NCBI GenBank assembly: GCA_964574495.1
Contig: CAZNNT010000012.1
Location: 1-21,392, forward strand
DNA length: 21,392 bases
DNA from: HO2-45-28 sp964574495
GTDB lineage: Bacteria > Patescibacteriota > Minisyncoccia > HO2-45-28
Reading direction: 5' to 3'
The notes beneath the pieces are model-generated. The model ran no database searches. It saw only the letters and a list, made by a program, of their open reading frames with translations, and had not been told where the DNA came from. The translations under genes and the position numbers were made by a program. This document shows positions 7,635 through 14,301 of this stretch, one piece after another. The first letter of the stretch is position 1, and the number at the start of each line of letters is the position of its first letter.

Positions 7635-7799
7635 CGATTTAATGCGCATAATAAGGGTTCCAATAAATATTCCTCATCAAAAAAACCATTCAGATTGATT
7701 TGGTATTGCGCTTTTAAAGACAAAATCAAAGCAATACAATTTGAAAAATACCTTAAAAACGGCTCGGGTTTTGCTTTCAGAAACAGACATTTGATATAG
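7560..7799 (+). CDS. GIY-YIG domain nuclease, small single-domain type
   Basis: 79 residues, essentially one GIY-YIG domain (UvrC/YhbQ-like). The motif halves are YVYIL (residues 3-7) and FYVGST (15-20), then Arg26 in LQKR, His30, and Glu62 in FEKYLK as metal ligand, ending GFAFRNRHL. Such proteins are predicted metal-dependent DNA endonucleases. Its position, 132 nt after the 3' end of ssrA within a direct repeat carrying that end, suggests a mobile or homing role, which is inference. A cellular repair role is the alternative. Start set by TATAAT plus 6 nt. Confidence 0.85.
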   Translation: MYYVYILQSKKDNSFYVGSTENLQKRFNAHNKGSNKYSSSKKPFRLIWYCAFKDKIKAIQFEKYLKNGSGFAFRNRHLI

Positions 7800-7911
7800 C
7801 CGCCCGCGTCGGGAATTGAAGACCGCAGCGATGTTTTGCGAGCAATCGGCGAGCAAAACCGCGAGGGGCGGGCTGCGAAAAATTTTTCGGAAGAAAAATT
7901 TATTTGCAGCC
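7800..7911 (+). repeat. Nested inverted repeats after GIY-YIG gene
   Basis: Between the GIY-YIG stop and repeat copy 2 lie GTTTTGC/GCAAAAC (7833-7839, 7853-7859) and a long hairpin at 7871-7911: GGCTGC...GCAGCC outer arms, an inner AATTTTTC/GAAAAATT stem and a GGAA loop. An 11-nt inverted copy of the ssrA T-loop segment TTCAATTCCCG lies at 7810-7820. The hairpin's last base is the first base of repeat copy 2. Confidence 0.7.
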
Positions 7912-8135
7912 AATTCCCGCCATCTCCACTGCTTCGCTCTCACTGCGTTCGAGCTACGCAGTGCAAGCACGTAATAAACCGCCATTCATAATGATTTTTA
8001 TGTTTTAAGAAGCAGTGGCCCTGCGTAGCTTTAGCGAAGCGAGGCTAATATAATTTAAATATGTACTATGTTTATATTTTACAAAGCAAAAAGGATAATA
8101 GTTTTTATGTTGGCTCCACAGAAAATTTACAAAAA
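7911..8135 (+). repeat. 225-bp direct repeat, copy 2 (ssrA 3' end duplicate)
   Basis: Second copy of 7410-7634. It begins with the terminal 18 nt of ssrA (7911-7928, T-loop 3' half, acceptor strand and discriminator) without the rest of a tmRNA, resembling an attachment-site remnant. It ends in the second GIY-YIG frame, after which the two copies diverge. Confidence 0.95.
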
Positions 8136-8294
8136 AGATTAAATGAACACAATAGGGGTTCTAACGAGTATACTTTATCAAGGTGGGGCATTTTTTGTTT
8201 TCGAGAGTGTTGCACTTCAAAGTTGAATGTACCTTTGTTATCCCTTTATAAATTTTATAGTATATGCTACACTATCGATGTCAAAATAAAATAG
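8061..8294 (+). pseudogene. Truncated GIY-YIG nuclease, copy 2
   Basis: The first 25 codons are identical to the copy at 7560. The next ~13 residues are related but changed (LNEHNRGSNEYT versus FNAHNKGSNKYS), and from about residue 39 the sequence is unrelated (LSRWGIFCF...). It keeps the YVYIL and FYVGST halves and Arg26 but lacks the Glu-containing helix FEKYLK needed for catalysis, so it is most likely inactive. The mix of perfect 5' identity and older-looking divergence suggests recombination between paralogues, or an assembly join between repeats. Confidence 0.75.
8223..8263 (+). promoter_or_regulatory. Possible promoter for the 8473 gene
   Basis: Two overlapping candidates: TTGAAT (8223-8228), 18 bp, TATAAA (8247-8252); and TTGTTA (8235-8240), 17 bp, TAGTAT (8258-8263). 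Either would leave a leader of about 200 nt before the gene at 8473. That leader (8295-8472) has only small hairpins and no riboswitch I recognise. Confidence 0.4.
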
Positions 8295-8472
8295 CGAGGT
8301 TTTTGGAAAAACTTCAAGAATTACACTCCAAGTCTGATTAGTACCTTGAAAAAACGAGAGAGAAATCACTTCTTCTTTTGCCGCTTAGGTGGGTAGCGCC
8401 TTGGGTATCAAAATTATTGGCATTCAACGCGCTACTCATGGTGAGTAGAAAAATTGAAAAGGAGGCGATATT

Positions 8473-8748
8473 ATGGAAAACCACAAGAATAAAGCCCGTG
8501 AGTTTCTCAGGTATCTTCGCTCCGGAATCGATGGTCAGGATTCATACTATCTCGAGTGCCTGCGTGGGGAAGTCCAAAAGGGTGGTCTTACACTCAAGGA
8601 TATCGGAACCAGCGAGGAAGAACTGAAGGAGCTACTGGCCAAAAGTTACAAAGCCTCGGCCCAAGCGTTTCTCGAGAATCGTATCTCCGAACAGGAGCGA
8701 CTCCAGCGAATTCAATCCAAACTCGATAGTGAGGATGCGTGCTACTAA
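8473..8748 (+). CDS. Hypothetical 91-residue soluble protein
   Basis: Not recognised. The frame begins MENHKNKAREFLRYLRSGID. The rest is charged and probably all-helical, with a Glu/Lys-rich segment (about 47-60) and a C-terminal helix rich in Gln, Arg and Glu. No signal peptide, membrane segment or Cys motif. A strong Shine-Dalgarno AAGGAGG (8459-8465) lies 7 nt before the ATG, unlike the leaderless core genes. A strong terminator follows at 8855. Part of its coding sequence is repeated in decayed form just downstream (8758-8797). Its composition and surroundings suggest an acquired gene. Confidence 0.7.
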   Translation: MENHKNKAREFLRYLRSGIDGQDSYYLECLRGEVQKGGLTLKDIGTSEEELKELLAKSYKASAQAFLENRISEQERLQRIQSKLDSEDACY

Positions 8749-8757
8749 CTGGATAGA

Positions 8758-8797
8758 GAAGTCCAAAAGGGGGTCTTACCCTCAAGGATATAGGAAT
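8758..8797 (+). repeat. Decayed duplicate of part of the 8473 gene
   Basis: GAAGTCCAAAAGGG... at 8758-8797 copies 8569-8608 (the part encoding EVQKGGLTLKDIG) with a 1-nt deletion and several substitutions, and stays weakly similar to TAGGAGC. It has no start codon and is out of frame, so it is a relic of a tandem or inserted copy. Confidence 0.75.
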
Positions 8798-8854
8798 CAA
8801 TGGTAGGAGCTGCGGCCCGCCACGGCGAAGAAGTAGCTCTCGTCTTGCACTCAT

Positions 8855-8894
8855 GCCCCCCCCAAGGAGAAATCCGGGGGGGCTATTTCTTTTT
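8855..8894 (+). terminator. Strong intrinsic terminator
   Basis: Stem GCCCCCCC (8855-8862) with GGGGGGGC (8876-8883), a 13-nt loop, then TATTTCTTTTT. It would end the transcript of the 8473 gene. Confidence 0.85.
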
Positions 8895-9013
8895 GTAAAA
8901 GTGCTAAAGAATTTGCCGCCAAATCAGAAAAACTTGAAATTGTCATCGGCGCGGCGGAGCGATCGGGAATTTTTCTCAAAATGGGTTCGCGCTATTTTCA
9001 GAATTTCTCATAC

Positions 9014-9043
9014 AAAAATCCCCCGAGCGCTCGGGGGATTTTT
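9014..9043. terminator. 30-bp perfect palindrome, terminator of the transglycosylase gene
   Basis: Left arm AAAAATCCCCCGAGC (9014-9028) is exactly mirrored at 9029-9043. With A/T tracts on both sides it can act in both directions. On the minus strand it overlaps the stop codon of the transglycosylase gene (9044-9042). The 8895-9013 stretch before it holds nothing I can support as a gene. Confidence 0.85.
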
Positions 9044-9914
9044 ACTTTTTATTGTTTATGGGCCATCCGCTTAAAAGATATTCCCGCGCTATCGCCCGTA
9101 TCACGATGCCGGGGTAGACCGCGCCATAAAGAAAAAGATGGTTACGCTTACGAAATTCATCGTAAGAAACATCAAAAACATTCGCCAAAAGATGCTGTTC
9201 GTCTCCCAAGCGCGCGATGTAAATCAATTCGTTATTTTCTTTTTTAATTCCGAGGCGCGATATTTTCGGCGCCACCACTCGCGCGCCCATCTTTAACTCT
9301 CCGCGATGAGCCAAAAAAGGATTATACATCCGAAGTTCCAAAATGGAGACGCGAAAACGGATGGAAACGTCCAGCCAGGTTTCATTTTTAATTTCAACGA
9401 TTTTCAAATCCGCGGCCTCTTTATCAATTTCTTTCCTATATTGTTTAAGCAGGTGGTGATACATTGAAACGCCTTGCAGATATTGAATGGTTTCAAGACG
9501 CAATCGGTCGCGCCTAACCGCTCCCGGGCCTCCGTTATAAGCCGCGATTATTTTTGAGGATTGGTCGCCAAAAATTTTTTTAAGACGCGAAAGATACTTT
9601 ATGCCGGCTTCAATGTCGTCATCAAGCTGCATGCTGTCTTTCGTGGAAGGCATAACCTGCATAATGCCCCTCGCTCCGGCATGCGACACCAGCCCCTCGT
9701 TTCCTCCGGATTCATACATGGCTATGGCTAAGGCGAGATCGGGGTCAATCCCATAATATCGGCTTAATTTTTCAATCTTTGGGCGGTATTTTTCAAGTTT
9801 TTTATGGAAACCGAGAAATGAAAAAGAAAATTCCGGCTTTTCGCTGGCTTGCGCCGAGCCCGCGGACAAAAAAACCGCAACGCCAGCTACTATCAAACAA
9901 CGCGCGAGTTTCAT
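9042..9914 (-). CDS. Secreted lytic transglycosylase with LysM repeats
   Basis: 290 residues. A signal peptide (1 to ~23; hydrophobic core IVAGVAVFLSAGSAQA) targets it outside the membrane. The SLT domain (about 45-165) shows the catalytic Glu68 in AIAMYESGG, the GARGIMQVMPST motif (80-91) and AAYNGGPGAV. Two LysM-like repeats follow (about 172-212 and 229-270), expected to bind peptidoglycan. It cleaves glycan strands with formation of 1,6-anhydro ends for wall remodelling. A strong Shine-Dalgarno AGGAGG (minus 9928-9923) lies 8 nt before the ATG. Downstream of the metzincin gene on the same strand, 82 bp apart. Confidence 0.93.
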   Translation of the reverse strand: MKLARCLIVAGVAVFLSAGSAQASEKPEFSFSFLGFHKKLEKYRPKIEKLSRYYGIDPDLALAIAMYESGGNEGLVSHAGARGIMQVMPSTKDSMQLDDDIEAGIKYLSRLKKIFGDQSSKIIAAYNGGPGAVRRDRLRLETIQYLQGVSMYHHLLKQYRKEIDKEAADLKIVEIKNETWLDVSIRFRVSILELRMYNPFLAHRGELKMGARVVAPKISRLGIKKENNELIYIARLGDEQHLLANVFDVSYDEFRKRNHLFLYGAVYPGIVIRAIAREYLLSGWPINNKK

Positions 9915-9996
9915 GTAAACCGCCTCCTGCCTTACGGCTTTCTTTATTCATCATAACGAAAAGCCGACTGTTTGAATATGGCTTAAAATAAGAGTC

Positions 9997-10800
9997 CTAG
10001 CGCGCCCAAATGACAAAGGTGAAAACCTTCTCGCCTCGGCCCAAGTCGCGAACGAAGAGCGAATTTTTTCCCTGTGCGTCTTTTTTAACAGCCCGCCCCC
10101 ACTCTAAAGGATTATCTAAATCAATACCGGCGCCTAATTTATTCCCCTTGCCGTTGCCTTTTCCCGGCCCGCTTCCGCCATCGGAAGAACCGACGGTCTG
10201 AACACTATCCAAATGCGCGTAAATTGCCTCGAGTTGGTCATAATCATGCTGATTCGGATGCTGGTTGGTTAAGGGGTCGTTTGTGTAATCCATACAGGTG
10301 CCAAGATTCGGGTTATCAAACGCCTCGTCTTGATGAGCAAGACCCAATGTGTGCCCAACCTCCTGGCACATCACCAAATTCCTCCATTCCGGCTTGTTAT
10401 AATCCGGCATGTCAAAATAAGTGTCGTTGACTTTAGTTGCGCCTTTTACAATATGGTCTCCAGAAATCCAAATTTGGGCGATTCCAAGCCAGCCATTAAA
10501 TCCGTAAGAGGCGCTGCAAACCTCAACTCTGCCGTCAGTTGCTCTGCAATTTCTTGGCTTGGTTTTTCCCGCGCCAACCACCGTATCAAGAACGGCTGAT
10601 AAGCTCCAATCGGCGGCAGTCGTATTCAAATGTTCAAGCCACTTTTCAGAAACATTGCTTCCCAACTCAAGCGTAAAAGGATTGGCGGTTCTGCCCCAAT
10701 GATATCCGCCCCATGAATGGTTGGCTGACACTATAAGAGTTCCGGTCAAAAAAACCGCAAGCGCGCCGATAATTAAATATTTTTTGTTCGATGTCGACAT
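9997..10800 (-). CDS. Secreted matrixin/metzincin-like protein with altered zinc motif
   Basis: 267 residues. An N-terminal hydrophobic segment (8-25) acts as signal peptide or anchor. The zinc motif region reads CQEVGHTLGLAH (145-156), fitting HExxHxxGxxH except that the first His is Gln146; Glu147, His150 and His156 are kept. The Met-turn CMDYT (Met170) follows, as in metzincins. A Gly/Ser/Lys-rich low-complexity segment (about 207-223) separates the C-terminal part. Possibly a peptidase acting outside the cell, or a non-catalytic relative. I recall related bacterial sequences with this Gln, so it may be a subfamily trait. A good promoter lies upstream (10831-10858). Confidence 0.8.
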   Translation of the reverse strand: MSTSNKKYLIIGALAVFLTGTLIVSANHSWGGYHWGRTANPFTLELGSNVSEKWLEHLNTTAADWSLSAVLDTVVGAGKTKPRNCRATDGRVEVCSASYGFNGWLGIAQIWISGDHIVKGATKVNDTYFDMPDYNKPEWRNLVMCQEVGHTLGLAHQDEAFDNPNLGTCMDYTNDPLTNQHPNQHDYDQLEAIYAHLDSVQTVGSSDGGSGPGKGNGKGNKLGAGIDLDNPLEWGRAVKKDAQGKNSLFVRDLGRGEKVFTFVIWAR

Positions 10801-10830
10801 AAGTTTTTAAAATTATTGTTAATTAGTGAA

Positions 10831-10858
10831 ATTATAAGGGCTCGAATAAATTAGTCAA
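10831..10858 (-). promoter_or_regulatory. Promoter of the metzincin-like gene
   Basis: On the minus strand, TTGACT (10858-10853), a 16-bp spacer and TATAAT (10836-10831). The predicted start, about 10824, leaves a ~24-nt leader without a Shine-Dalgarno. Confidence 0.75.
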
Positions 10859-10863
10859 CCCGC

Positions 10864-10872
10864 TTATCCACA
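10864..10872 (+). promoter_or_regulatory. TTATCCACA 9-mer (DnaA-box-like), site 2
   Basis: Perfect 9-mer 5 bp upstream of the -35 box of the metzincin-like gene (TGTGGATAA on that gene's strand). Confidence 0.4.
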
Positions 10873-10878
10873 TCCATT

Positions 10879-12252
10879 TTATATTCTTTTAAACTTCGCC
10901 TGGAAAAATCTTAACTGCTTCGGTTCATAAACCATTTTTAATCCGCGCGCGGTTTTTCTTTTTTTGAAGAGATTAATTATATTCTCCGCGACATATCCCA
11001 GATGGTCGTTGGTATAGACCCGGCGAGGAACGGTTAATCTTACCAACTCTAATTTTGATCCGTGTTCATGGCCGGTTTTGGCATCTCGACCCGCCGAAAC
11101 CAAACCCCGCTCCATTGAACGCGCGCCGCATTCTTCATAAATCGCGGCTGCCAAAGATTGCGCGGGATATTGATTTTGAGGCAGGTGATTTAAAAATTTT
11201 TTGGCATCCAAATAAACCCCGTGCCCTCCGACAGGCAAAACTATCGGCACGCCGGCGTCTTTCAAAATCCCGCCAAACCATTCAACTTGCTTTACGCGAT
11301 GCTCAATATAATCGTCGCCGTCAACCATCTCTCTAATGCCGCGGGCCAACGCCTCCATATCTCTGCCGGACATTCCGCCATAAGTATGCAGACCTTCATA
11401 AACAACAACCAAAGAACGCGTTTCCTCAAAAACTTTTTTGTCGCGAGTCGCCAAAAATCCGCCGATATTCACCAGATTATCTTTTTTAGAACTGACGGTG
11501 ATTCCGTCCGTGAGTCCCATCATATCTTTCAGAATTTTCTTAACCGAAACATTTTCCCGTCCTTTTTCGCGCGTTTTTATAAAATAGGCGTTCTCCGCGG
11601 CGCGTGTCGCGTCCATAATTAAAGGCACTTCATATTTTTGGGTTAACGCGCGCAAATCTTCCAAATTTTTCATTGAAACCGGCTGACCTCCGGCCATATT
11701 ACAATTGGCTTCAACGCGCACAAAGGCGATTTTACTTTTGCCGAATCTCTTTATAAGGCCCGCGGTTTTTTTAATATCAAAGTTTCCTTTAAACGGCTTG
11801 GCTTTTTGCGGGTCATAGGCCTCTTCTATAACGCAATCTTTCCAAGCGCCGCCCTGGCGTTCAACATGTTCGCGAGAAGTCGTAAAATACATATTAGAAA
11901 GAACAAATTGTCCCTTTTTTATCAAAGCTTTTGCCATCAGGTGCTCGGCTCCTCGGCCTTGATGAGTGGGCACGACATAAGAAAAACCGTAAACATCTTT
12001 TACGGCACTCGCAAAATTATAGAAATTCTCCGATCCGGCGTAGGCCTCATCCCCCAGCATCAATCCGGCCCATTGATTGTCGGACATCGCCGAAGTTCCT
12101 GAATCGGTCAAAAGGTCAATAAAAACATCCCTGGACTTCAGTAAAAATGTGTTAAAACCGACTTTTTTAATCGCCTCCTCGCGGGTTCGACGCGAAATCA
12201 AGACAGCCGGCTCCACAACTTTTATTTTCCACGGCGGAGGCAGATATGCCAT
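10879..12252 (-). CDS. tpl: Tyrosine phenol-lyase (beta-eliminating lyase)
   Basis: 457-residue PLP enzyme of the tryptophanase/tyrosine phenol-lyase family, colinear with the well-studied Citrobacter TPL. PLP Lys257 is in SSKKDNLVNIGG, Asp214 in MDATR, Arg100 in HQGRGAE, Thr124 in MYFTTS, Tyr72 in GDEAYAGS, and the substrate-pocket SMERG (379-383) supplies the arginine that marks TPL. Tryptophanases have VEIG there. The C-terminus is YEPKQLRFF. Predicted reaction: tyrosine to phenol, pyruvate and ammonia. One pocket residue, TPL Met288, is Leu here, so substrate range needs testing. It is divergent from infC, with back-to-back promoters. Confidence 0.88.
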   Translation of the reverse strand: MAYLPPPWKIKVVEPAVLISRRTREEAIKKVGFNTFLLKSRDVFIDLLTDSGTSAMSDNQWAGLMLGDEAYAGSENFYNFASAVKDVYGFSYVVPTHQGRGAEHLMAKALIKKGQFVLSNMYFTTSREHVERQGGAWKDCVIEEAYDPQKAKPFKGNFDIKKTAGLIKRFGKSKIAFVRVEANCNMAGGQPVSMKNLEDLRALTQKYEVPLIMDATRAAENAYFIKTREKGRENVSVKKILKDMMGLTDGITVSSKKDNLVNIGGFLATRDKKVFEETRSLVVVYEGLHTYGGMSGRDMEALARGIREMVDGDDYIEHRVKQVEWFGGILKDAGVPIVLPVGGHGVYLDAKKFLNHLPQNQYPAQSLAAAIYEECGARSMERGLVSAGRDAKTGHEHGSKLELVRLTVPRRVYTNDHLGYVAENIINLFKKRKTARGLKMVYEPKQLRFFQAKFKRI

Positions 12253-12260
12253 ATATTTTA

Positions 12261-12289
12261 TTTATATAAGTAAAATTTAAAACCCGCAA
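12261..12289 (-). promoter_or_regulatory. Promoter of tyrosine phenol-lyase gene
   Basis: On the minus strand, TTGCGG (12289-12284), a 17-bp spacer, TATAAA (12266-12261), then 8 nt to the ATG at 12252. No Shine-Dalgarno. Confidence 0.5.
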
Positions 12290-12292
12290 TAA

Positions 12293-12328
12293 TTGCATTA
12301 AAAAATCTTCCAAGTTATAATAAATCAT
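12293..12328 (+). promoter_or_regulatory. infC promoter
   Basis: TTGCAT (12293-12298), a 17-bp spacer and consensus TATAAT (12316-12321). The expected first base, about 12328-12329, coincides with the proposed CTG start codon of infC. Confidence 0.65.
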
Positions 12329-12856
12329 CTGGCAAAAAAAATAAGAATAAACAATCAAATAACGGCTCCGGAATTGAGGGTTATAGGCCCGGACGGAAAA
12401 AATCTGGATATCCTTAAAACGGAAGAAGCCCTGCTTAAAGCCAAAGAAGCGGGTTTGGATTTGATAGAAATCGCGCCGACAGCCAATCCGCCGGTGGCCA
12501 AAATAATGGATTACGGCAAATACCGCTACGAAGAAGAGCGTAAATCCAAAAATTCCAAAAAAATCCACCAGTCCGAAACCAGGGAAATAAGAGTGGGGCT
12601 GGGCACTTCGGAGCACGATTTGGAAATGAAGGCCAAAAAAGCGTCTGATTTTTTAAAGGACGGCGACCGGCTGAAAATAGATATGCTTTTAAGGGGTAGG
12701 GAAAAATATCTCGACCAAAAATTTTTAAACGGGCGCTTGACTAGAATTTTGAATTACATTACAATGGAACATCAAATAGTCGAGGGACCAAAAAGAGGTC
12801 CGAGAGGCCCGCATATCATAGTGGAAAGAAAAAATGATAACAAGCAAAACAAATAA
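12329..12856 (+). CDS. infC: Translation initiation factor IF-3
   Basis: Reading back in frame from the conserved core gives MAKKIRINNQITAPELRVIGPDG with CTG at 12329 as first codon: 175 residues, normal for IF-3. The N-domain has INNQI...LRVIGPDG and AGLDLIEIAPTANPPVAKIMDYGKYRYE; the C-domain has KIHQSETREIRVGLGTSEHDLEMK. IF-3 checks the start codon and keeps 30S subunits free. No ATG, GTG or TTG lies upstream of the conserved N-terminus, and a TTG at 12374 would cut off conserved residues. ATA at 12341 is an alternative start. Non-AUG starts of infC are known elsewhere (AUU in E. coli) and allow autoregulation. First gene of infC-rpmI-rplT. Confidence 0.93.
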   Translation: MAKKIRINNQITAPELRVIGPDGKNLDILKTEEALLKAKEAGLDLIEIAPTANPPVAKIMDYGKYRYEEERKSKNSKKIHQSETREIRVGLGTSEHDLEMKAKKASDFLKDGDRLKIDMLLRGREKYLDQKFLNGRLTRILNYITMEHQIVEGPKRGPRGPHIIVERKNDNKQNK

Positions 12857-13028
12857 ATCATTCGCCAAACGGCTGAAAACCACGAAAGCCGGCAAAGTGT
12901 TAAAAAGAAACCCGGGCCAAAATCACTTTCGTTCAAGAAAATCGCGCGGCTTCAAACTGGACGCCAAACGGCTTGCCAAGTTCAATATATCAAAAAAAGA
13001 ATTGGGCAAATATCTGCCGTATGCTTAA
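12834..13028 (+). CDS. rpmI: Large ribosomal subunit protein bL35
   Basis: 64 residues, highly basic, with the bL35 pattern KTNKSFAKRLKTTKAGKVLKRN and HFRSRKSRGFKLDAKR, ending in a short ISKKELGKYLPYA. It overlaps the end of infC by 23 nt, with no later usable start, so translational coupling is likely. rplT follows after 21 bp. Confidence 0.93.
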   Translation: MITSKTNKSFAKRLKTTKAGKVLKRNPGQNHFRSRKSRGFKLDAKRLAKFNISKKELGKYLPYA

Positions 13029-13049
13029 TTAGGTTGGCTTTTCATTAAT

Positions 13050-13400
13050 ATGACCAGAGTTAAACGAGGAAAAATATCGCTAAAAAGGAGACGTAAAATC
13101 CTGCGCTACGCTAAAGGTTATAAGTGGGGCGCGAAATCAAAAGAACGCGCGGCCCGCGAGCGGCTTTTGCACGCTTGGACCCGCGCAACGGCCGACAGAA
13201 GGAAAAAGAAAGGCGACTTTAGACGGCTCTGGCAGATAAAAATTAACGCCGCTTCCCGCCAAAACGGAATCAGTTATTCCAAATTTATAGACGCGCTAAA
13301 ACGGGCAAAAATTGAACTTGACCGCAAAATGCTGGCTGAACTCGCCGAGCATCATCCCGAAGTGTTTAAAAAAGTGATTGAAGAGGCGATCTCGGCTTAA
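13050..13400 (+). CDS. rplT: Large ribosomal subunit protein bL20
   Basis: 116 residues, standard length. The basic N-terminal helix MTRVKRGKISLKRRRKILRYAKGY is followed by FRRLWQIKINAASRQNGISYSKFIDALKRA, the classic bL20 core that binds 23S rRNA early in assembly. In several bacteria bL20 also represses this operon, but I see no leader structure to support that here. Last gene of infC-rpmI-rplT and convergent with the ZIP transporter gene. Confidence 0.96.
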   Translation: MTRVKRGKISLKRRRKILRYAKGYKWGAKSKERAARERLLHAWTRATADRRKKKGDFRRLWQIKINAASRQNGISYSKFIDALKRAKIELDRKMLAELAEHHPEVFKKVIEEAISA

Positions 13401-13409
13401 TGCTCGCTG

Positions 13410-13430
13410 TTAGAAAACAATTTTTTCTAA
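13410..13430. terminator. AT-rich hairpin between convergent rplT and ZIP genes
   Basis: TTAGAAAA (13410-13417) and TTTTCTAA (13423-13430) form an 8-bp stem that includes the ZIP stop codon. It is weak but suitably placed for both transcripts. Confidence 0.35.
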
Positions 13431-14185
13431 TTAGGCTCTAAAAACAAACCGGCAAACCAGATAATTAAAATTCCGAAAACTATAAATAAAAACTGCGTAA
13501 GCACGGCGGTTTTTTTTCGGCTGTGTTCGGCCTCGTGAAGTTCGGGCACCAAATCCACGGCGGCAATATATAAAAAATTTCCGGCAACAATAGCCAAAGC
13601 CGGCGCGATAAACCCCTGAATCGCGTCAGAAAAAATATAGGTTAAAACCGCGCCCAAAACGGCGGTAAGCGCGATTAAAAAATTGTAAAACATGGCGCGG
13701 GCACGGCTGAATCCGGCATGAAGCAAAACCAGAAAATCGCTCATCTCCTGAGGAATTTCATGCAAAACCACCGCTAGGGCGGTTAAAATGCCCAATTTAA
13801 TATCAACAAAAAAAGCAAGCGCGATAATTATTCCGTCAATAAAGTTGTGAATGGCGTCCCCCAAAAGCGATAGATAACCAAAAACATGAACCGGACATTG
13901 ACCTTCGTGACAATGATAAACCAAAAGCAGGCGCTCAAGAATAAAGAAAAAAACAAACCCTCCAAGGACCCATAAAAGCACCCCGCGGGGCTCCCCGCTC
14001 ATTTCAAGAGCCTCCGGCAAAACATCAAGAAAAACAACGCCCAGCAAAACTCCGACCGCCAGACTAATGGCGTATTGAATATAGTGCCTGAATTTTGCCT
14101 CGCCCAAAAAAGCGACAGACCGCCCCACAAGCGATATCAAACTTGACAAAAGACTCGCTCCCAAAATCCAGTAAAAAAGAATCAT
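13427..14185 (-). CDS. ZIP family divalent metal transporter
   Basis: 252 residues with seven or eight membrane segments. Signature metal-binding helices are HNFIDG (about 113-118) and HEIPQEMSDF (about 142-151), as in the ZupT/GufA branch. A short His/Cys loop CHEGQC lies before segment 4, and HEAEHSRKK lies in a cytoplasmic loop near the end. It probably imports zinc, iron or manganese across the cytoplasmic membrane. There is no Shine-Dalgarno; the TATACT hexamer ends 7 nt before the ATG. Confidence 0.92.
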   Translation of the reverse strand: MILFYWILGASLLSSLISLVGRSVAFLGEAKFRHYIQYAISLAVGVLLGVVFLDVLPEALEMSGEPRGVLLWVLGGFVFFFILERLLLVYHCHEGQCPVHVFGYLSLLGDAIHNFIDGIIIALAFFVDIKLGILTALAVVLHEIPQEMSDFLVLLHAGFSRARAMFYNFLIALTAVLGAVLTYIFSDAIQGFIAPALAIVAGNFLYIAAVDLVPELHEAEHSRKKTAVLTQFLFIVFGILIIWFAGLFLEPN

Positions 14186-14192
14186 GATTTAA

Positions 14193-14221
14193 AGTATATA
14201 TTGTCGCGCTTTGAAAGTAAA
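14193..14221 (-). promoter_or_regulatory. Promoter of the ZIP transporter gene
   Basis: On the minus strand, TTTACT (14221-14216), a 17-bp spacer and TATACT (14198-14193), 7 nt before the ATG at 14185. Confidence 0.5.
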
Positions 14222-14301
14222 AACGATTGACGATTATAAAATTTTATGCTATTTATAAATGGGGTGTTCGGCTCTGTCTATTGCCGGAGGAGGAACCTAA
14301 A

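Noticed and set aside
7428..8300. Group I intron or classical integrative island
   Set aside because: No intron core, integrase or transposase is visible; only a small GIY-YIG gene and repeats.
8853..9247. Open frames between the two terminators and into the transglycosylase gene
   Set aside because: They run through a terminator palindrome and antisense to a clear gene; no start signal.
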